Source of the DNA: CADEDV01 sp964412375
GTDB taxonomy: Bacteria > Bacteroidota > Bacteroidia > Chitinophagales > Chitinophagaceae
Reading direction: 5' to 3'
Length of the DNA stretch: 64,000 nucleotides
Assembly (NCBI GenBank): GCA_964412375.1
Contig: CAYPOD010000001.1
Span: forward strand, 186,001 to 250,000
This document shows positions 1-8,200 of the stretch, piece after piece; positions within the stretch are counted from its first letter, which is position 1; each line of letters opens with the position of its first letter. The position numbers were made by a program, and so were the translations under genes. A model generated the notes under the pieces. That model saw nothing but the letters and a program-made list of their open reading frames with translations, did no database searches and was not told the DNA's origin.

Positions 1-4
1 CCGG

Positions 5-12
5 CAATTTTG
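5..12 (+). promoter_or_regulatory. Candidate -7 box upstream of the first MBL-rhodanese gene
   Basis: The octamer CAATTTTG is identical to the box in front of the DUF2892 gene (14763-14770) and the one on the minus strand in front of the second MBL-rhodanese gene (13307-13314). It resembles the Bacteroidota -7 consensus TAnnTTTG with C for T and lies 37 bases before the ATG at 50. In the other two cases a Crp-like palindrome is centred 29.5 bases upstream; here that position falls just outside the window. Confidence 0.4.
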
Positions 13-49
13 CATTGAAAATGATTTTTACAACATAAAACAAAAACAC

Positions 50-1450
50 ATGTATTTCCAGCACATCTACGACAAAAGTTTGGCACAGGCCAGTTATTTT
101 ATCGGTTGTCAAAAGGCCGGTGTAGCAGCGGTAATTGATCCTAAAAGAGATGTGGACACCTATATCGAAATAGCGAAGCAAAATAAAATGAAGATCACCC
201 ACATCCTGGAAACGCATATCCATGCGGATTTTTTGACAGGTTCAAGAGAACTGGCAGCGCTTACTGGTGCAAAAATGTACCTCTCTGCCGAAGGCGGACC
301 GGGATGGGAATATGAATTCCCGCATGTAGGATTGAAAAACGGTGATATCATCAACGTGGGCAACCTGAAGATTGAAGTGTTGCACACTCCTGGTCATACA
401 CCGGAAAGTATCAGCTTTTTACTTACTGATACACCCGCCAGTCCCGAACCGGTGATGTTATTTACAGGAGATTTTGTTTTTGTAGGTGATATTGGTCGTC
501 CTGACCTGTTGGAAAAAGCGGCCGGCATCAAAGGCACACAGGATGTTGGCGCCAGCCAGATGTATGAGTCTATAAAAAAATTCAATGCACTGGCCGATTA
601 TATACAGGTTTGGCCGGGTCATGGTGCGGGTTCGGCTTGCGGCAAAGCATTGGGTGCTGTTCCCAGCACAACAGTAGGTTATGAAAAAGTGAGAAACTGG
701 GCTTTTCACTATGCGGAAAACAAAGATGGATTTGTGCAATACCTGCTCACCGATCAGCCGGAGCCACCTAAATATTTTGCGATGATGAAAAAGCTTAATA
801 AGGTGGACCGTCCCTTGCTGACCGAAGTACCCAAGCTGAAACAACTGAATAATGAAGAGCTGAAAGAGTCGCTGGCAAAAGGGATAAAGCTGGTGGACAC
901 CCGTAACAAAGCTGATTTTGCAAAAGGATTTATTCCGGGCAGCATAAACATCCAAAATAATAACTCATTGGCAACCTGGGCCGGTTGGTTTCTCAGCTAC
1001 GATGAACCGTTTATCCTGCTGGCCGATGAAGACAGCATTGAAGACATCACCAGGAAATTAATGCGGATCGGTTTAGATAATGCAGCAGCCTATGTTGCTT
1101 CTGTAAAAGTATGGACGGATGCCGGGGGTCAATTGGAAAAAGTAAATAATCTTTCCCAGGAGGAGTTTAAAAATTTGTACCAGCATAACGGCATACAGGT
1201 AGTGGATCTTCGTGGCGCCACAGAATATAACAGCGGACATATCAAAGGAGCTGACCATGTCTTTATCGGCACCTTGCTTAATAACCTTGACAAAATCAGC
1301 AAAGAAAAAAAAGTGGTTATTCACTGCCAGGGTGGCGACAGGTCATCCATTGGTTACTCGCTGCTGGCAAAAAATGGTTTCAAAAATGTGATGAACTACC
1401 CGGGTGGCATCAACGAGTGGGTAAATTCAGGTAATCCTGTTGAATCATAA
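50..1450 (+). CDS. Persulfide dioxygenase-like MBL-fold protein fused to two rhodanese domains
   Basis: This is a 466-residue cytoplasmic protein. Residues 1-230 form a metallo-beta-lactamase fold with H56-x-H58-x-D60, an HTPGHT motif (H112, H116) and TGDFVFVGDIGRPDL near 139-153, the pattern of ETHE1-type persulfide dioxygenases. These use one iron held by two His and one Asp, so the Phe that replaces the last His of HxHxDH need not destroy activity. The first rhodanese domain (about 270-360) lacks the active-site Cys. The second has C426 in CQGGDRS. Likely role: oxidising glutathione or protein persulfide to sulfite and moving sulfane sulfur. It heads a run of rhodanese genes and has a paralogue at 11782-13206. 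Substrate is inferred from family and neighbours. Confidence 0.85.
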   Translation: MYFQHIYDKSLAQASYFIGCQKAGVAAVIDPKRDVDTYIEIAKQNKMKITHILETHIHADFLTGSRELAALTGAKMYLSAEGGPGWEYEFPHVGLKNGDIINVGNLKIEVLHTPGHTPESISFLLTDTPASPEPVMLFTGDFVFVGDIGRPDLLEKAAGIKGTQDVGASQMYESIKKFNALADYIQVWPGHGAGSACGKALGAVPSTTVGYEKVRNWAFHYAENKDGFVQYLLTDQPEPPKYFAMMKKLNKVDRPLLTEVPKLKQLNNEELKESLAKGIKLVDTRNKADFAKGFIPGSINIQNNNSLATWAGWFLSYDEPFILLADEDSIEDITRKLMRIGLDNAAAYVASVKVWTDAGGQLEKVNNLSQEEFKNLYQHNGIQVVDLRGATEYNSGHIKGADHVFIGTLLNNLDKISKEKKVVIHCQGGDRSSIGYSLLAKNGFKNVMNYPGGINEWVNSGNPVES

Positions 1451-1461
1451 AATCAAAAAAT

Positions 1462-1743
1462 ATGACTACGATAAAAGAACTTATTAAAAATCCGGCAACA
1501 GTTGTGGTGGATGTAAGAAGCCCATGGGAATTTGAAATGGAACATATTCCGGGTGCAATAAACTTTCCTTTGGAAGAAATCAGCACAAGGATCCCGGAAT
1601 TAAAATCCTTCGGCAAGCCGATGGTATTGTATTGTCGCAGCGGTAACCGCAGCGGGATGGCTGTAAGTATATTAAAACAAAATGGAATTGAACAGGTGTA
1701 CAATGGCGGTGGTCTTGGTGACATGCAATTCCTGTTAAACTAA
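1462..1743 (+). CDS. Single-domain rhodanese (sulfurtransferase)
   Basis: This 93-residue protein is a complete single rhodanese domain. It has a DVRSPWEFEMEHIPGAIN segment and the active-site loop CRSGNRS, whose Cys carries the persulfide. It has no signal peptide, so it is cytoplasmic. It begins 11 bases after the MBL-rhodanese stop and is followed after 10 bases by another rhodanese, so the four genes from 50 to 2490 look like one operon. Single-domain rhodaneses of this type pass sulfane sulfur between sulfide oxidation enzymes and acceptors such as glutathione or thioredoxin; the specific partner is not known. Confidence 0.9.
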   Translation: MTTIKELIKNPATVVVDVRSPWEFEMEHIPGAINFPLEEISTRIPELKSFGKPMVLYCRSGNRSGMAVSILKQNGIEQVYNGGGLGDMQFLLN

Positions 1744-1753
1744 AAAATTAAAC

Positions 1754-2068
1754 ATGTTGGGATTCTTAAAGAAACTCATTGGCGGAACTGCTGTCAACTA
1801 TAAAGAGCTGGTTGATAACGGCGCCATCATACTGGATGTTCGCTCAGCCGGCGAATACAAATCCGGTCATATTCCCGGATCAAAAAATTATCCGTTAGAC
1901 AGTATACGAACCAAAGTGGCAGAGCTGAAAAAATTAAACAAACCTGTGATCACTGTATGCAGAAGCGGAGCCAGGAGTGGTATGGCCAAAGGTATTCTAA
2001 AATCTGCCGGTATCGAAGTGTATAACGGCGGTCCCTGGACAAGGCTTGCCGGCAAACTTGCATTATGA
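1754..2068 (+). CDS. Single-domain rhodanese with N-terminal extension
   Basis: This is a 104-residue rhodanese. The domain runs from about residue 15 to the end, with LDVRSAGEYKSGHIPGSKN and the catalytic loop CRSGARSG. The first residues (MLGFLKKLIGG) are hydrophobic and could give weak membrane association, but no clear signal peptide is present. Its stop overlaps the ATG of the next rhodanese by 4 bases, which suggests translational coupling. It is the second stand-alone member of a three-rhodanese tandem, and its divergence from the gene at 1462 suggests a different acceptor rather than a recent duplicate. Confidence 0.9.
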   Translation: MLGFLKKLIGGTAVNYKELVDNGAIILDVRSAGEYKSGHIPGSKNYPLDSIRTKVAELKKLNKPVITVCRSGARSGMAKGILKSAGIEVYNGGPWTRLAGKLAL

Positions 2069-2490
2069 AACCAGTAGCAATTTATACCTTGAAAAGCAAA
2101 CATCGGCATATACTCCTTGCTGGATTATTCATTGCAGGAATTTGCAACAACACTTGCTTGCATGCACAGGATGCAAATGCCGGAAAAACCATTGCTCAAA
2201 ATAGATTTCAGCGTTTGATGAAACAAAAAAATACAGTGCTTTTGGATGTCAGAACCCCTGCAGAATATACCGACGGGCATATACCCCGCGCCATGCTGGT
2301 CAATGTATTGGATAAAGAAATCTTCAAAAAGGAAATAGCACTGCTGGATAAGAATAAGAAATATCTTCTTTACTGCCGGAGCGGCAAGCGTAGCCGTGAT
2401 GCAAAAGTGATTATGAAACAGATGGGATTTAAACGCCTATATGATCTGAAAGACGGCATTAATGCGTGGACTGGCCCAAAAGAACAATAA
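2065..2490 (+). CDS. Exported rhodanese
   Basis: This 141-residue rhodanese carries an N-terminal secretion signal: basic start, hydrophobic stretch around residues 17-30 and a cleavage-like LHAQ. It is probably periplasmic, unlike the two preceding rhodaneses. The domain shows LLDVRTPAEYTDGHI and the active loop CRSGKRS. It overlaps the previous stop by 4 bases and ends the operon. A periplasmic sulfurtransferase fits the exported SoxB-like enzyme and cytochrome c encoded just downstream. Confidence 0.88.
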   Translation: MKPVAIYTLKSKHRHILLAGLFIAGICNNTCLHAQDANAGKTIAQNRFQRLMKQKNTVLLDVRTPAEYTDGHIPRAMLVNVLDKEIFKKEIALLDKNKKYLLYCRSGKRSRDAKVIMKQMGFKRLYDLKDGINAWTGPKEQ

Positions 2491-2714
2491 AAATTGGTAC
2501 ACCACAAATACAAATAAATTATAAATACTCTTTGGATGGGCCAGCTAATGTCTTCAGGTTTTAAGTAATACAAGGACACTGGCATCTGAATAAGCCGGCA
2601 TTGGAGAAATATTTAGAAAACAGCAGGAAGAGGGGTTGTTATATCAACGTCGGTTTTTGACTGGTTTCTTAACCGTCTTTTTACTATTACCGGGCCGTTA
2701 ATCATAATTTTATT

Positions 2715-4136
2715 ATGGAAAAAAATATAGCTTTTTTATTAAGCTTTCTTATTCCGTTATTCATGCTGGCACAGCACCAGGAGATAAACGAAAGGCCTGC
2801 TTTATGGAAGGAAAAAGAGGCCGATCCGGACTCGACTACTCTTCAATCAGCATTCAAAAAGGGACAAATGACCGGTCATTTTCGTTATTATTTCATGGCA
2901 ACAGATAATAAGCAAGGACTAACAGACTATTATGCTCATGCTGCCGGGGGTGGTATTAAGTTTGAAACAGCCCGGTTTAAAAATTTTCAACTAGGCATCA
3001 GTGGCTTTTTTGTATTTAATATGGGATCATCAGACCTGACTGCTCCTGACGAAAAAACCAATCAAATGAACCGATATGAAATTGGGTTATTTGACATTGA
3101 AAATCCCGGTAATAAAAATGATATTGACAGGCTGGAAGAATTATACCTGAAATATCATTACAAAAAATCATCACTGACTTTTGGGAAACAACTGCTTAAC
3201 ACACCATTTATCAACCTGCAGGATGGAAGAATGAGACCTACGGAAGTGGAGGGCATCTGGGCTGAAATAAATGAATTGAAAAATATCAATATACAGGCTG
3301 GTTATTTAAACGGTATATCACCCCGTAGTACCGTTAGGTGGTTCAGGCCGGATGAATCCATAGGAATTTATCCATCTGGTGTGAATGAGGAGGGGTTGAA
3401 ATCACAGTATGCGGGTAACCTGCAAAGCAAAGGTATCTACCTGACCGGGGTGACATTCCAGGATACCAGTAAGCGAATAAAATTTCAGCTATGGAACCAG
3501 TTCACCGAAAATATATTTAACAGCCTGCTACTTCAGGCAGATATTGAGAGTGTTCTGACCAATAATACAAAAGCTTTTGTAGCAGTACAACTTATCCGCC
3601 AGGATGCCATGAATTATGGGGGTAATGAAGATCCTGCTAAAACCTATTTTAGAAAAGGAGCAAAAGTTTTAAGTTTTGGCGGTCGGGCAGGATTGAAGAA
3701 AAAAAACTGGGAAACCAGCCTCAATTATAATCGAATTACGGCTCATGGAAGGTACCTGATGCCAAGAGAATGGGGCCGGGATCCCTTTTTTACCTTTCTT
3801 CCGCGGGAAAGAAATGAGGGTTTTGGAGATGTGCATGCTATTGTTGGAAAATTCAGTTATAAAATTCCCACCATAAGATTAAATATGTCATTTGCAGTCG
3901 GGCATTTCAACCTCCCTGAGGTTACAAATTACAAACTCAACAAATATGGCCTTCCCTCCTACAACCAGCTTAATGTCGACATCCGTTACAAATTCAAAGG
4001 AATTCTAAAGGGGCTTGAAACACAGCTTTTGTATGTTTATAAAGGAAAGGCGGGAAATTCGTATAATGATGATAAGTACGTCATAAACAAAGTGAATATG
4101 AGCCTTTGGAACCTGGTTTTCAACTACCAGTTCTGA
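2715..4136 (+). CDS. OprD-like outer-membrane porin
   Basis: This 473-residue protein has a signal peptide ending near LAQHQ. The rest is rich in alternating aromatic/hydrophobic strands typical of an outer-membrane beta barrel, ending in the aromatic C-terminus LVFNYQF expected for BAM-inserted proteins. The segment FGKQLLNTPFINLQDGRM and the lack of a plug domain resemble OprD/OprB-type porins. It sits between rhodaneses and the SoxB-like gene, so it may admit thiosulfate or another sulfur anion, but the substrate is an inference from position only. The 224 bases before it hold no other gene. Confidence 0.7.
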   Translation: MEKNIAFLLSFLIPLFMLAQHQEINERPALWKEKEADPDSTTLQSAFKKGQMTGHFRYYFMATDNKQGLTDYYAHAAGGGIKFETARFKNFQLGISGFFVFNMGSSDLTAPDEKTNQMNRYEIGLFDIENPGNKNDIDRLEELYLKYHYKKSSLTFGKQLLNTPFINLQDGRMRPTEVEGIWAEINELKNINIQAGYLNGISPRSTVRWFRPDESIGIYPSGVNEEGLKSQYAGNLQSKGIYLTGVTFQDTSKRIKFQLWNQFTENIFNSLLLQADIESVLTNNTKAFVAVQLIRQDAMNYGGNEDPAKTYFRKGAKVLSFGGRAGLKKKNWETSLNYNRITAHGRYLMPREWGRDPFFTFLPRERNEGFGDVHAIVGKFSYKIPTIRLNMSFAVGHFNLPEVTNYKLNKYGLPSYNQLNVDIRYKFKGILKGLETQLLYVYKGKAGNSYNDDKYVINKVNMSLWNLVFNYQF

Positions 4137-4146
4137 ATAAAAGCAA

Positions 4147-4162
4147 TGTGACTTCGGTCACT
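4147..4162 (+). promoter_or_regulatory. Crp/Fnr-like palindrome upstream of the SoxB-like gene
   Basis: TGTGACTTCGGTCACT matches TGTGA-N6-TCACA at 9 of 10 arm positions. Its centre (4154.5) is 65 bases before the ATG at 4220. A clear TAnnTTTG box in the register of the other island promoters is not seen: a weak TgaaTTTt starts at 4183 (28.5 bases from the centre) and TAGTTTCG starts at 4190. The palindrome itself is strong; the promoter assignment is weaker. Confidence 0.6.
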
Positions 4163-4219
4163 ATAAATATCTGCCTGAATATTGAATTTTAGTTTCGTTT
4201 TAATAACAAACCGCTAGCT

Positions 4220-5926
4220 ATGCCATCATTTTCAGAAAATGAACTAATCAATAATTCCCGTCGTGATTTTTTAAAAAAGTCAGCCTTGGCCGGAATAGGC
4301 ACATCCTTCGCTGGTATTACATCAGCAATACCTACACCGGAATCACCTGATACCGGAAGTCAATCCTCGGGTACAGGCAAGTTTACCATCCTCTACACCT
4401 CAGATATTCATGCACAGCTTTACACCCATGATGAATTTTTTTGGGAAAATGAAAAACCCGTTTATAGAAAAAGAGGAGGCCTTGCGGTGCTAAAAACAAT
4501 GATTAATCATTTCAGGAAACAAAATCCGGCGAATACTATTCTCATTGACGGCGGAGATTATTTTCACGGAAGTGCTGTGGCCTCATTAACGGAGGGAGAA
4601 GCACTGATCCCTTTATTAAATGAATTTAACTATGACCTGATACTGCCGGGCAACTGGGAAGTAGTATATAAGAAAAAGAAAATGCTCTATGATATGGGAC
4701 ATGCCACAGCTGCAAAGATTTGTGCCAATATGTGGCATAAAACCAATGATGCAGACAATGGCGAATTAATCTACCCGCCCTATTGGATAAAATTTGTTGC
4801 TGGTATCAAAATTGGTTTTATAGGGTACACCGACCATCTTATACCCAAAAGACAATCGCCAGCTTATAGCGAAGGTATCCGGTTTGAACATGCAGATTTC
4901 AATGTAGCAAAATATATTAAGCTTTTGAAAGAAGTAGAAGGATGCGGAATCATCTTTCTTGTTACACATATGGGTCTTGCACAACAGGTAGGACTTGCAA
5001 ATAATCCTGTCGTGGAAGGAGCAGATTTTATTTTAGGCGCTGATACACATGAAAGAGTGAGAGTGCCAATTGAGGGTAAATATTCGAGAGTAATTGAATG
5101 TGGCGCTTTTGGATCTTTTTTGGGTAAACTGGATATCGAAGCCGAGAATGGCAAGATGAAGGCTTATAAATACCGATTGCTCGATGTTGACCCTGTAAAA
5201 TATCCGGCTGATAAAAAACTTCAAGTACAGATTGACAAGGCTGGAGCACCTTTTAAAAAAGAGTTATCCAGAGTTATTGGCACCACGACAACACCCTTAG
5301 TGCGATACTTTGTTATGGAGACCCCTATGGATAACCTGATTACTGATGCTATTCACTGGAAATTCAAAACTGATATTGCTCTGAGTAATGGTTTTAGGTT
5401 TTGCCAGCCCCTCGCCATAGATCCGAAAAAAGGAAAAGCAGATATCACTAAGGAGTTCTTGTGGAATATGCTGCCGGTGGACAGCGAAGCTAAACTAGGC
5501 ACCATTACAGGCAGGCAACTTTGGGACTGGCAGGAAAAAGAACTGCAAAACGCATTTGCCAAAGATCCATCAAAACGATTTGGCGGATGGTTTGTAAGGT
5601 TTGCAGGTATGGACGTGAATTTCACAATCGGTAATGAGTTCGGGAAACGGGTTAACTGGATAAAAGTAAATGGTGGGCCAATTGACTTAAACAGGGAGTA
5701 CAGTATAGTAGCCTGTGAAAGAGAAGGCGATCCCGATGATACACTTTGCCGGATAGAAAAGGTAAAAAATCCAAGGTTGTCCGGATTTCTGATGCATAAT
5801 GTTATTGAAGAATATCTTGCTGCACATTCACCTGTATCTCCAAAAATGGAGAGAAGAGCCACTGCAACTGATCAGCCACACACTCTGCTTACGCAATTAC
5901 AGGGTACCACTTATGAATTCAGATAA
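4220..5926 (+). CDS. SoxB-like thiosulfohydrolase / 5'-nucleotidase-family metallohydrolase, Tat-exported
   Basis: This is a 568-residue protein with a twin-arginine signal (SRRDFLKKSALAG, residues 13-25), so it is folded before export to the periplasm. Metallophosphatase motifs are present: SDIHAQ (D62, H64), GGDYFHGS (D113), THMG and GADTH. The usual GNHE motif reads GNWE (144-147); a Trp at this place is, as I recall, typical of SoxB rather than of nucleotidases. A C-terminal 5'-nucleotidase-like domain follows. SoxB hydrolyses the sulfonate from SoxYZ-bound sulfur, but no SoxYZ, SoxAX or SoxCD is encoded here. The gene is 12 bases before a di-heme cytochrome, so the two probably work together. 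The acceptor protein is unknown. Confidence 0.72.
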   Translation: MPSFSENELINNSRRDFLKKSALAGIGTSFAGITSAIPTPESPDTGSQSSGTGKFTILYTSDIHAQLYTHDEFFWENEKPVYRKRGGLAVLKTMINHFRKQNPANTILIDGGDYFHGSAVASLTEGEALIPLLNEFNYDLILPGNWEVVYKKKKMLYDMGHATAAKICANMWHKTNDADNGELIYPPYWIKFVAGIKIGFIGYTDHLIPKRQSPAYSEGIRFEHADFNVAKYIKLLKEVEGCGIIFLVTHMGLAQQVGLANNPVVEGADFILGADTHERVRVPIEGKYSRVIECGAFGSFLGKLDIEAENGKMKAYKYRLLDVDPVKYPADKKLQVQIDKAGAPFKKELSRVIGTTTTPLVRYFVMETPMDNLITDAIHWKFKTDIALSNGFRFCQPLAIDPKKGKADITKEFLWNMLPVDSEAKLGTITGRQLWDWQEKELQNAFAKDPSKRFGGWFVRFAGMDVNFTIGNEFGKRVNWIKVNGGPIDLNREYSIVACEREGDPDDTLCRIEKVKNPRLSGFLMHNVIEEYLAAHSPVSPKMERRATATDQPHTLLTQLQGTTYEFR

Positions 5927-5938
5927 AAGAATAAAGCT

Positions 5939-6931
5939 ATGTGGAAGAAAATTCGCAACAACTGGGAATTGGTGTTTATTATACTGATGATCCTAATCAT
6001 GACTACTATCCAACTACAAAAAGCTTTCAATAAAACTCACCAGGATCAGCTAGCACAATCACAGATTGAAGACAGTAGTTGGCAAGCACCCAGTTTATAC
6101 TATGATACAGTGGAAGGACAAGAAAGAAAATTGATTGCCTATGGACAGGAACTAATTGCCCATACTTCGAAATACCTGGGTCCGAATGGCTCAGTAAACC
6201 AGATATCAAACGGGATGAATTGCCAGAACTGCCACCTGAATGCAGGGAAAAAGAACTGGGGCAACAACTATAGTGCTGTTTATTCCACCTATCCTAAATT
6301 CCGTGCACGAAGCAGCAGTACAGAAACTATTTTCAAAAGAGTCAGCGATTGCTTTGAGCGGAGCCTGAATGGAACTGCCCCGGACAGCAACAGCAACGAA
6401 TACCAGGCCATTTATGCCTATATTAAGTGGCTGGGAAAAAATGTCAAAAAGGGTGAAAGCCCTGTCGGAAGCGGCATTCCCAAACTGACCTATCTGGATA
6501 GAGCTGCTGATCCGGTAAAAGGAAAACAAGTTTACACTGTGCATTGTGCCAGCTGTCATGGATCAAATGGTGAAGGAATTCCGGATATTGACGGAAATAG
6601 TTTTTCCACTCCCCCGTTATGGGGTAACAATAGTTATAATGATGGTGCAGGTCTTTTTCGTATTTCTAATTTTGCAGGCTATGTAAAAAGCAATATGCCT
6701 TTCAAACAGGTTACTCATCAATCCCCGATTTTGACAGATGAAGAAGCCTGGGATGTAGCTGCATATGTAAACACACAGCCCCGGCCCAAAAAAGACCTTA
6801 GTAAAGATTGGCCTGATATTTCAAAAAAACCATTTGATCATCCGTTTGGCCCTTATACAGATGGTTTTACAGAGAACGAACATAAATACGGCCCATTCAA
6901 ACCCATTCTAGCCAAAGCCAAAAAAGGTTAA
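5939..6931 (+). CDS. Membrane-anchored di-heme cytochrome c, TsdA-like thiosulfate dehydrogenase
   Basis: This 330-residue protein has one N-terminal membrane segment (about 9-24) that anchors it facing the periplasm. Two c-type heme sites are visible, CQNCH (95-99) and CASCH (203-207). The text after the first heme (HLNAGKK, then RVSDCFERSLNG) is the pattern I associate with TsdA thiosulfate dehydrogenase and related SoxA-like cytochromes; the second half is a standard cytochrome c domain. TsdA couples two thiosulfates into tetrathionate and passes electrons on. It lies 12 bases downstream of the SoxB-like gene in one unit. A role as electron acceptor for that enzyme is an alternative. Confidence 0.72.
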   Translation: MWKKIRNNWELVFIILMILIMTTIQLQKAFNKTHQDQLAQSQIEDSSWQAPSLYYDTVEGQERKLIAYGQELIAHTSKYLGPNGSVNQISNGMNCQNCHLNAGKKNWGNNYSAVYSTYPKFRARSSSTETIFKRVSDCFERSLNGTAPDSNSNEYQAIYAYIKWLGKNVKKGESPVGSGIPKLTYLDRAADPVKGKQVYTVHCASCHGSNGEGIPDIDGNSFSTPPLWGNNSYNDGAGLFRISNFAGYVKSNMPFKQVTHQSPILTDEEAWDVAAYVNTQPRPKKDLSKDWPDISKKPFDHPFGPYTDGFTENEHKYGPFKPILAKAKKG

Positions 6932-6959
6932 GCCGGAAAAAATAAATAACTTGAATGGC

Positions 6960-7004
6960 TGTGACAAAAATCACAGGCGGCATTTATTACTCTCTGCATA
7001 TTTG
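6960..7004 (+). promoter_or_regulatory. Crp/Fnr-like site and -7 box upstream of the YeeE pair
   Basis: TGTGACAAAAATCACA (6960-6975) is a perfect 10/10 match to TGTGA-N6-TCACA. The box CATATTTG (6997-7004) starts 29.5 bases from the palindrome centre, which would place the site near -41 from a start site at about 7009, the classic class II activator position. The ATG of the first YeeE gene is at 7028. Confidence 0.72.
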
Positions 7005-7027
7005 CACACTCAAAACAAAGTATTGAT

Positions 7028-7591
7028 ATGCTTGAATTTCTGAAACAACCCTGGCCCTGGTATATAGCTGGCCCGTTAATCGGCCTGACCGTACCGGCCT
7101 TGTTATTTTTAGGTAATAAATCTTTCGGGATATCTTCTTCCCTTCGGCATGTATGCGCCGCCTGCATACCTGCAAAAATTCCTTTCTTCCAGTATGACTG
7201 GAAAAAAGAAGTCTGGAACCTCTTTTTCGTAGCCGGTATCCTGTTAGGTGGCATCATTACCGCACAATGGCTGGCCGACCCCAATCCTGTCCAGGTGAAT
7301 CCTAAACTCACAGCAGAACTGGCAGGCTATGGCATCACTCAATATGAAAACCTGGTGCCGGGAGAAGTTTTCAACTGGTCTGCGTTGCTGTCAATAAAAG
7401 GAATTTTCATGATGGTGATTGGCGGATTTTTAGTGGGGTTTGGCACCCGTTATGCAGGTGGCTGCACCAGTGGACATGCGATCATGGGACTCAGCAACCT
7501 GCAATGGCCTTCGCTGGTAGCTACCTGTTGCTTTATGGCCGGTGGTTTCATTATGGCCAACTTTATTTTACCGTTAATTTTAAAACTCTAA
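7028..7591 (+). CDS. YeeE/YedE-family sulfur transporter, first half
   Basis: This 187-residue inner-membrane protein has about four or five hydrophobic segments. The conserved Cys motif GTRYAGGCTSGH (C146) is the substrate-relaying motif of the YeeE/YedE (TsuA) thiosulfate uptake family. It is followed after 3 bases by the second half, so the two should form one functional transporter, equivalent to the single-chain TsuA of other bacteria. Three further Cys near the start (HVCAAC) are unusual and could hold a persulfide. Direction of transport and whether the cargo is thiosulfate or persulfide sulfur cannot be read from sequence. Confidence 0.85.
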   Translation: MLEFLKQPWPWYIAGPLIGLTVPALLFLGNKSFGISSSLRHVCAACIPAKIPFFQYDWKKEVWNLFFVAGILLGGIITAQWLADPNPVQVNPKLTAELAGYGITQYENLVPGEVFNWSALLSIKGIFMMVIGGFLVGFGTRYAGGCTSGHAIMGLSNLQWPSLVATCCFMAGGFIMANFILPLILKL

Positions 7592-7594
7592 GTA

Positions 7595-8128
7595 ATGTCA
7601 TCAAAAGATATAACCTATAGCCAAAAGCCATTTGTCGCCCAACAGGTCAATACTGATTACGAGGTAAGATCGCAAAATGCCATGTGTGTCAATGAAAGCC
7701 AGCTGGACAAACCCCTGAGCTCAAATATCAAATACCTCGCAGCCGGTATGCTGTTTGGCATTTTCCTCATCAAATCTGAAGTGATCTCCTGGTTCCGCAT
7801 CCAGGAAATGTTTCGCCTGCAAAGTTTTCACATGTATGGAGTGATTGGCTCCGCTGTTATCGTTGGTATGATCAGTGTGTGGCTTATTAAAAAGTTCAAT
7901 GCAAAATCTGTTGAAGGGGAGACAATAAAACTTGAACCTAAGAAATTCAACAAAGGGCAGATCTATGGCGGTCTCACATTCGGATTGGGCTGGGCTGTAA
8001 CCGGCGCCTGTCCCGGACCATTATTTGCACAAATCGGAACCGGAGCCACAGTCATTATTGTAACACTGCTCAGCGCTATTGCAGGCACCTGGGTGTATGG
8101 AAAACTGAGAAACAGGTTGCCGCATTAG
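7595..8128 (+). CDS. YeeE/YedE-family sulfur transporter, second half (DUF6691-like)
   Basis: This 177-residue protein has an approximately 45-residue soluble N-terminus followed by about four membrane segments. The motif GWAVTGACPGPLFAQIG (C139) is the second conserved Cys motif of the YeeE family. The gene starts 3 bases after its partner, an arrangement that implies equal synthesis. Together with the first half it gives the two Cys motifs that a sulfur-relay channel needs. The N-terminal extension has no motif I recognise. Confidence 0.85.
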   Translation: MSSKDITYSQKPFVAQQVNTDYEVRSQNAMCVNESQLDKPLSSNIKYLAAGMLFGIFLIKSEVISWFRIQEMFRLQSFHMYGVIGSAVIVGMISVWLIKKFNAKSVEGETIKLEPKKFNKGQIYGGLTFGLGWAVTGACPGPLFAQIGTGATVIIVTLLSAIAGTWVYGKLRNRLPH

Positions 8129-8141
8129 AGTTGTTGCCTTA

Positions 8142-8185
8142 GCTGACAAAACTCATTCTTAAGTTTCCGTGTATTTACTAGTTTG
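8142..8185 (+). promoter_or_regulatory. Weak Crp/Fnr-like site and -7 box upstream of dps
   Basis: GCTGACAAAACTCATT (8142-8157) matches TGTGA-N6-TCACA at only 6 of 10 positions, but keeps TGA-N6-TCA. A CTAGTTTG box starts at 8178, 28.5 bases from the centre, almost the register of the stronger island sites. I treat it as a possible degenerate member of the same set. Confidence 0.3.
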
Positions 8186-8200
8186 CAAAAAACGAAGAAT

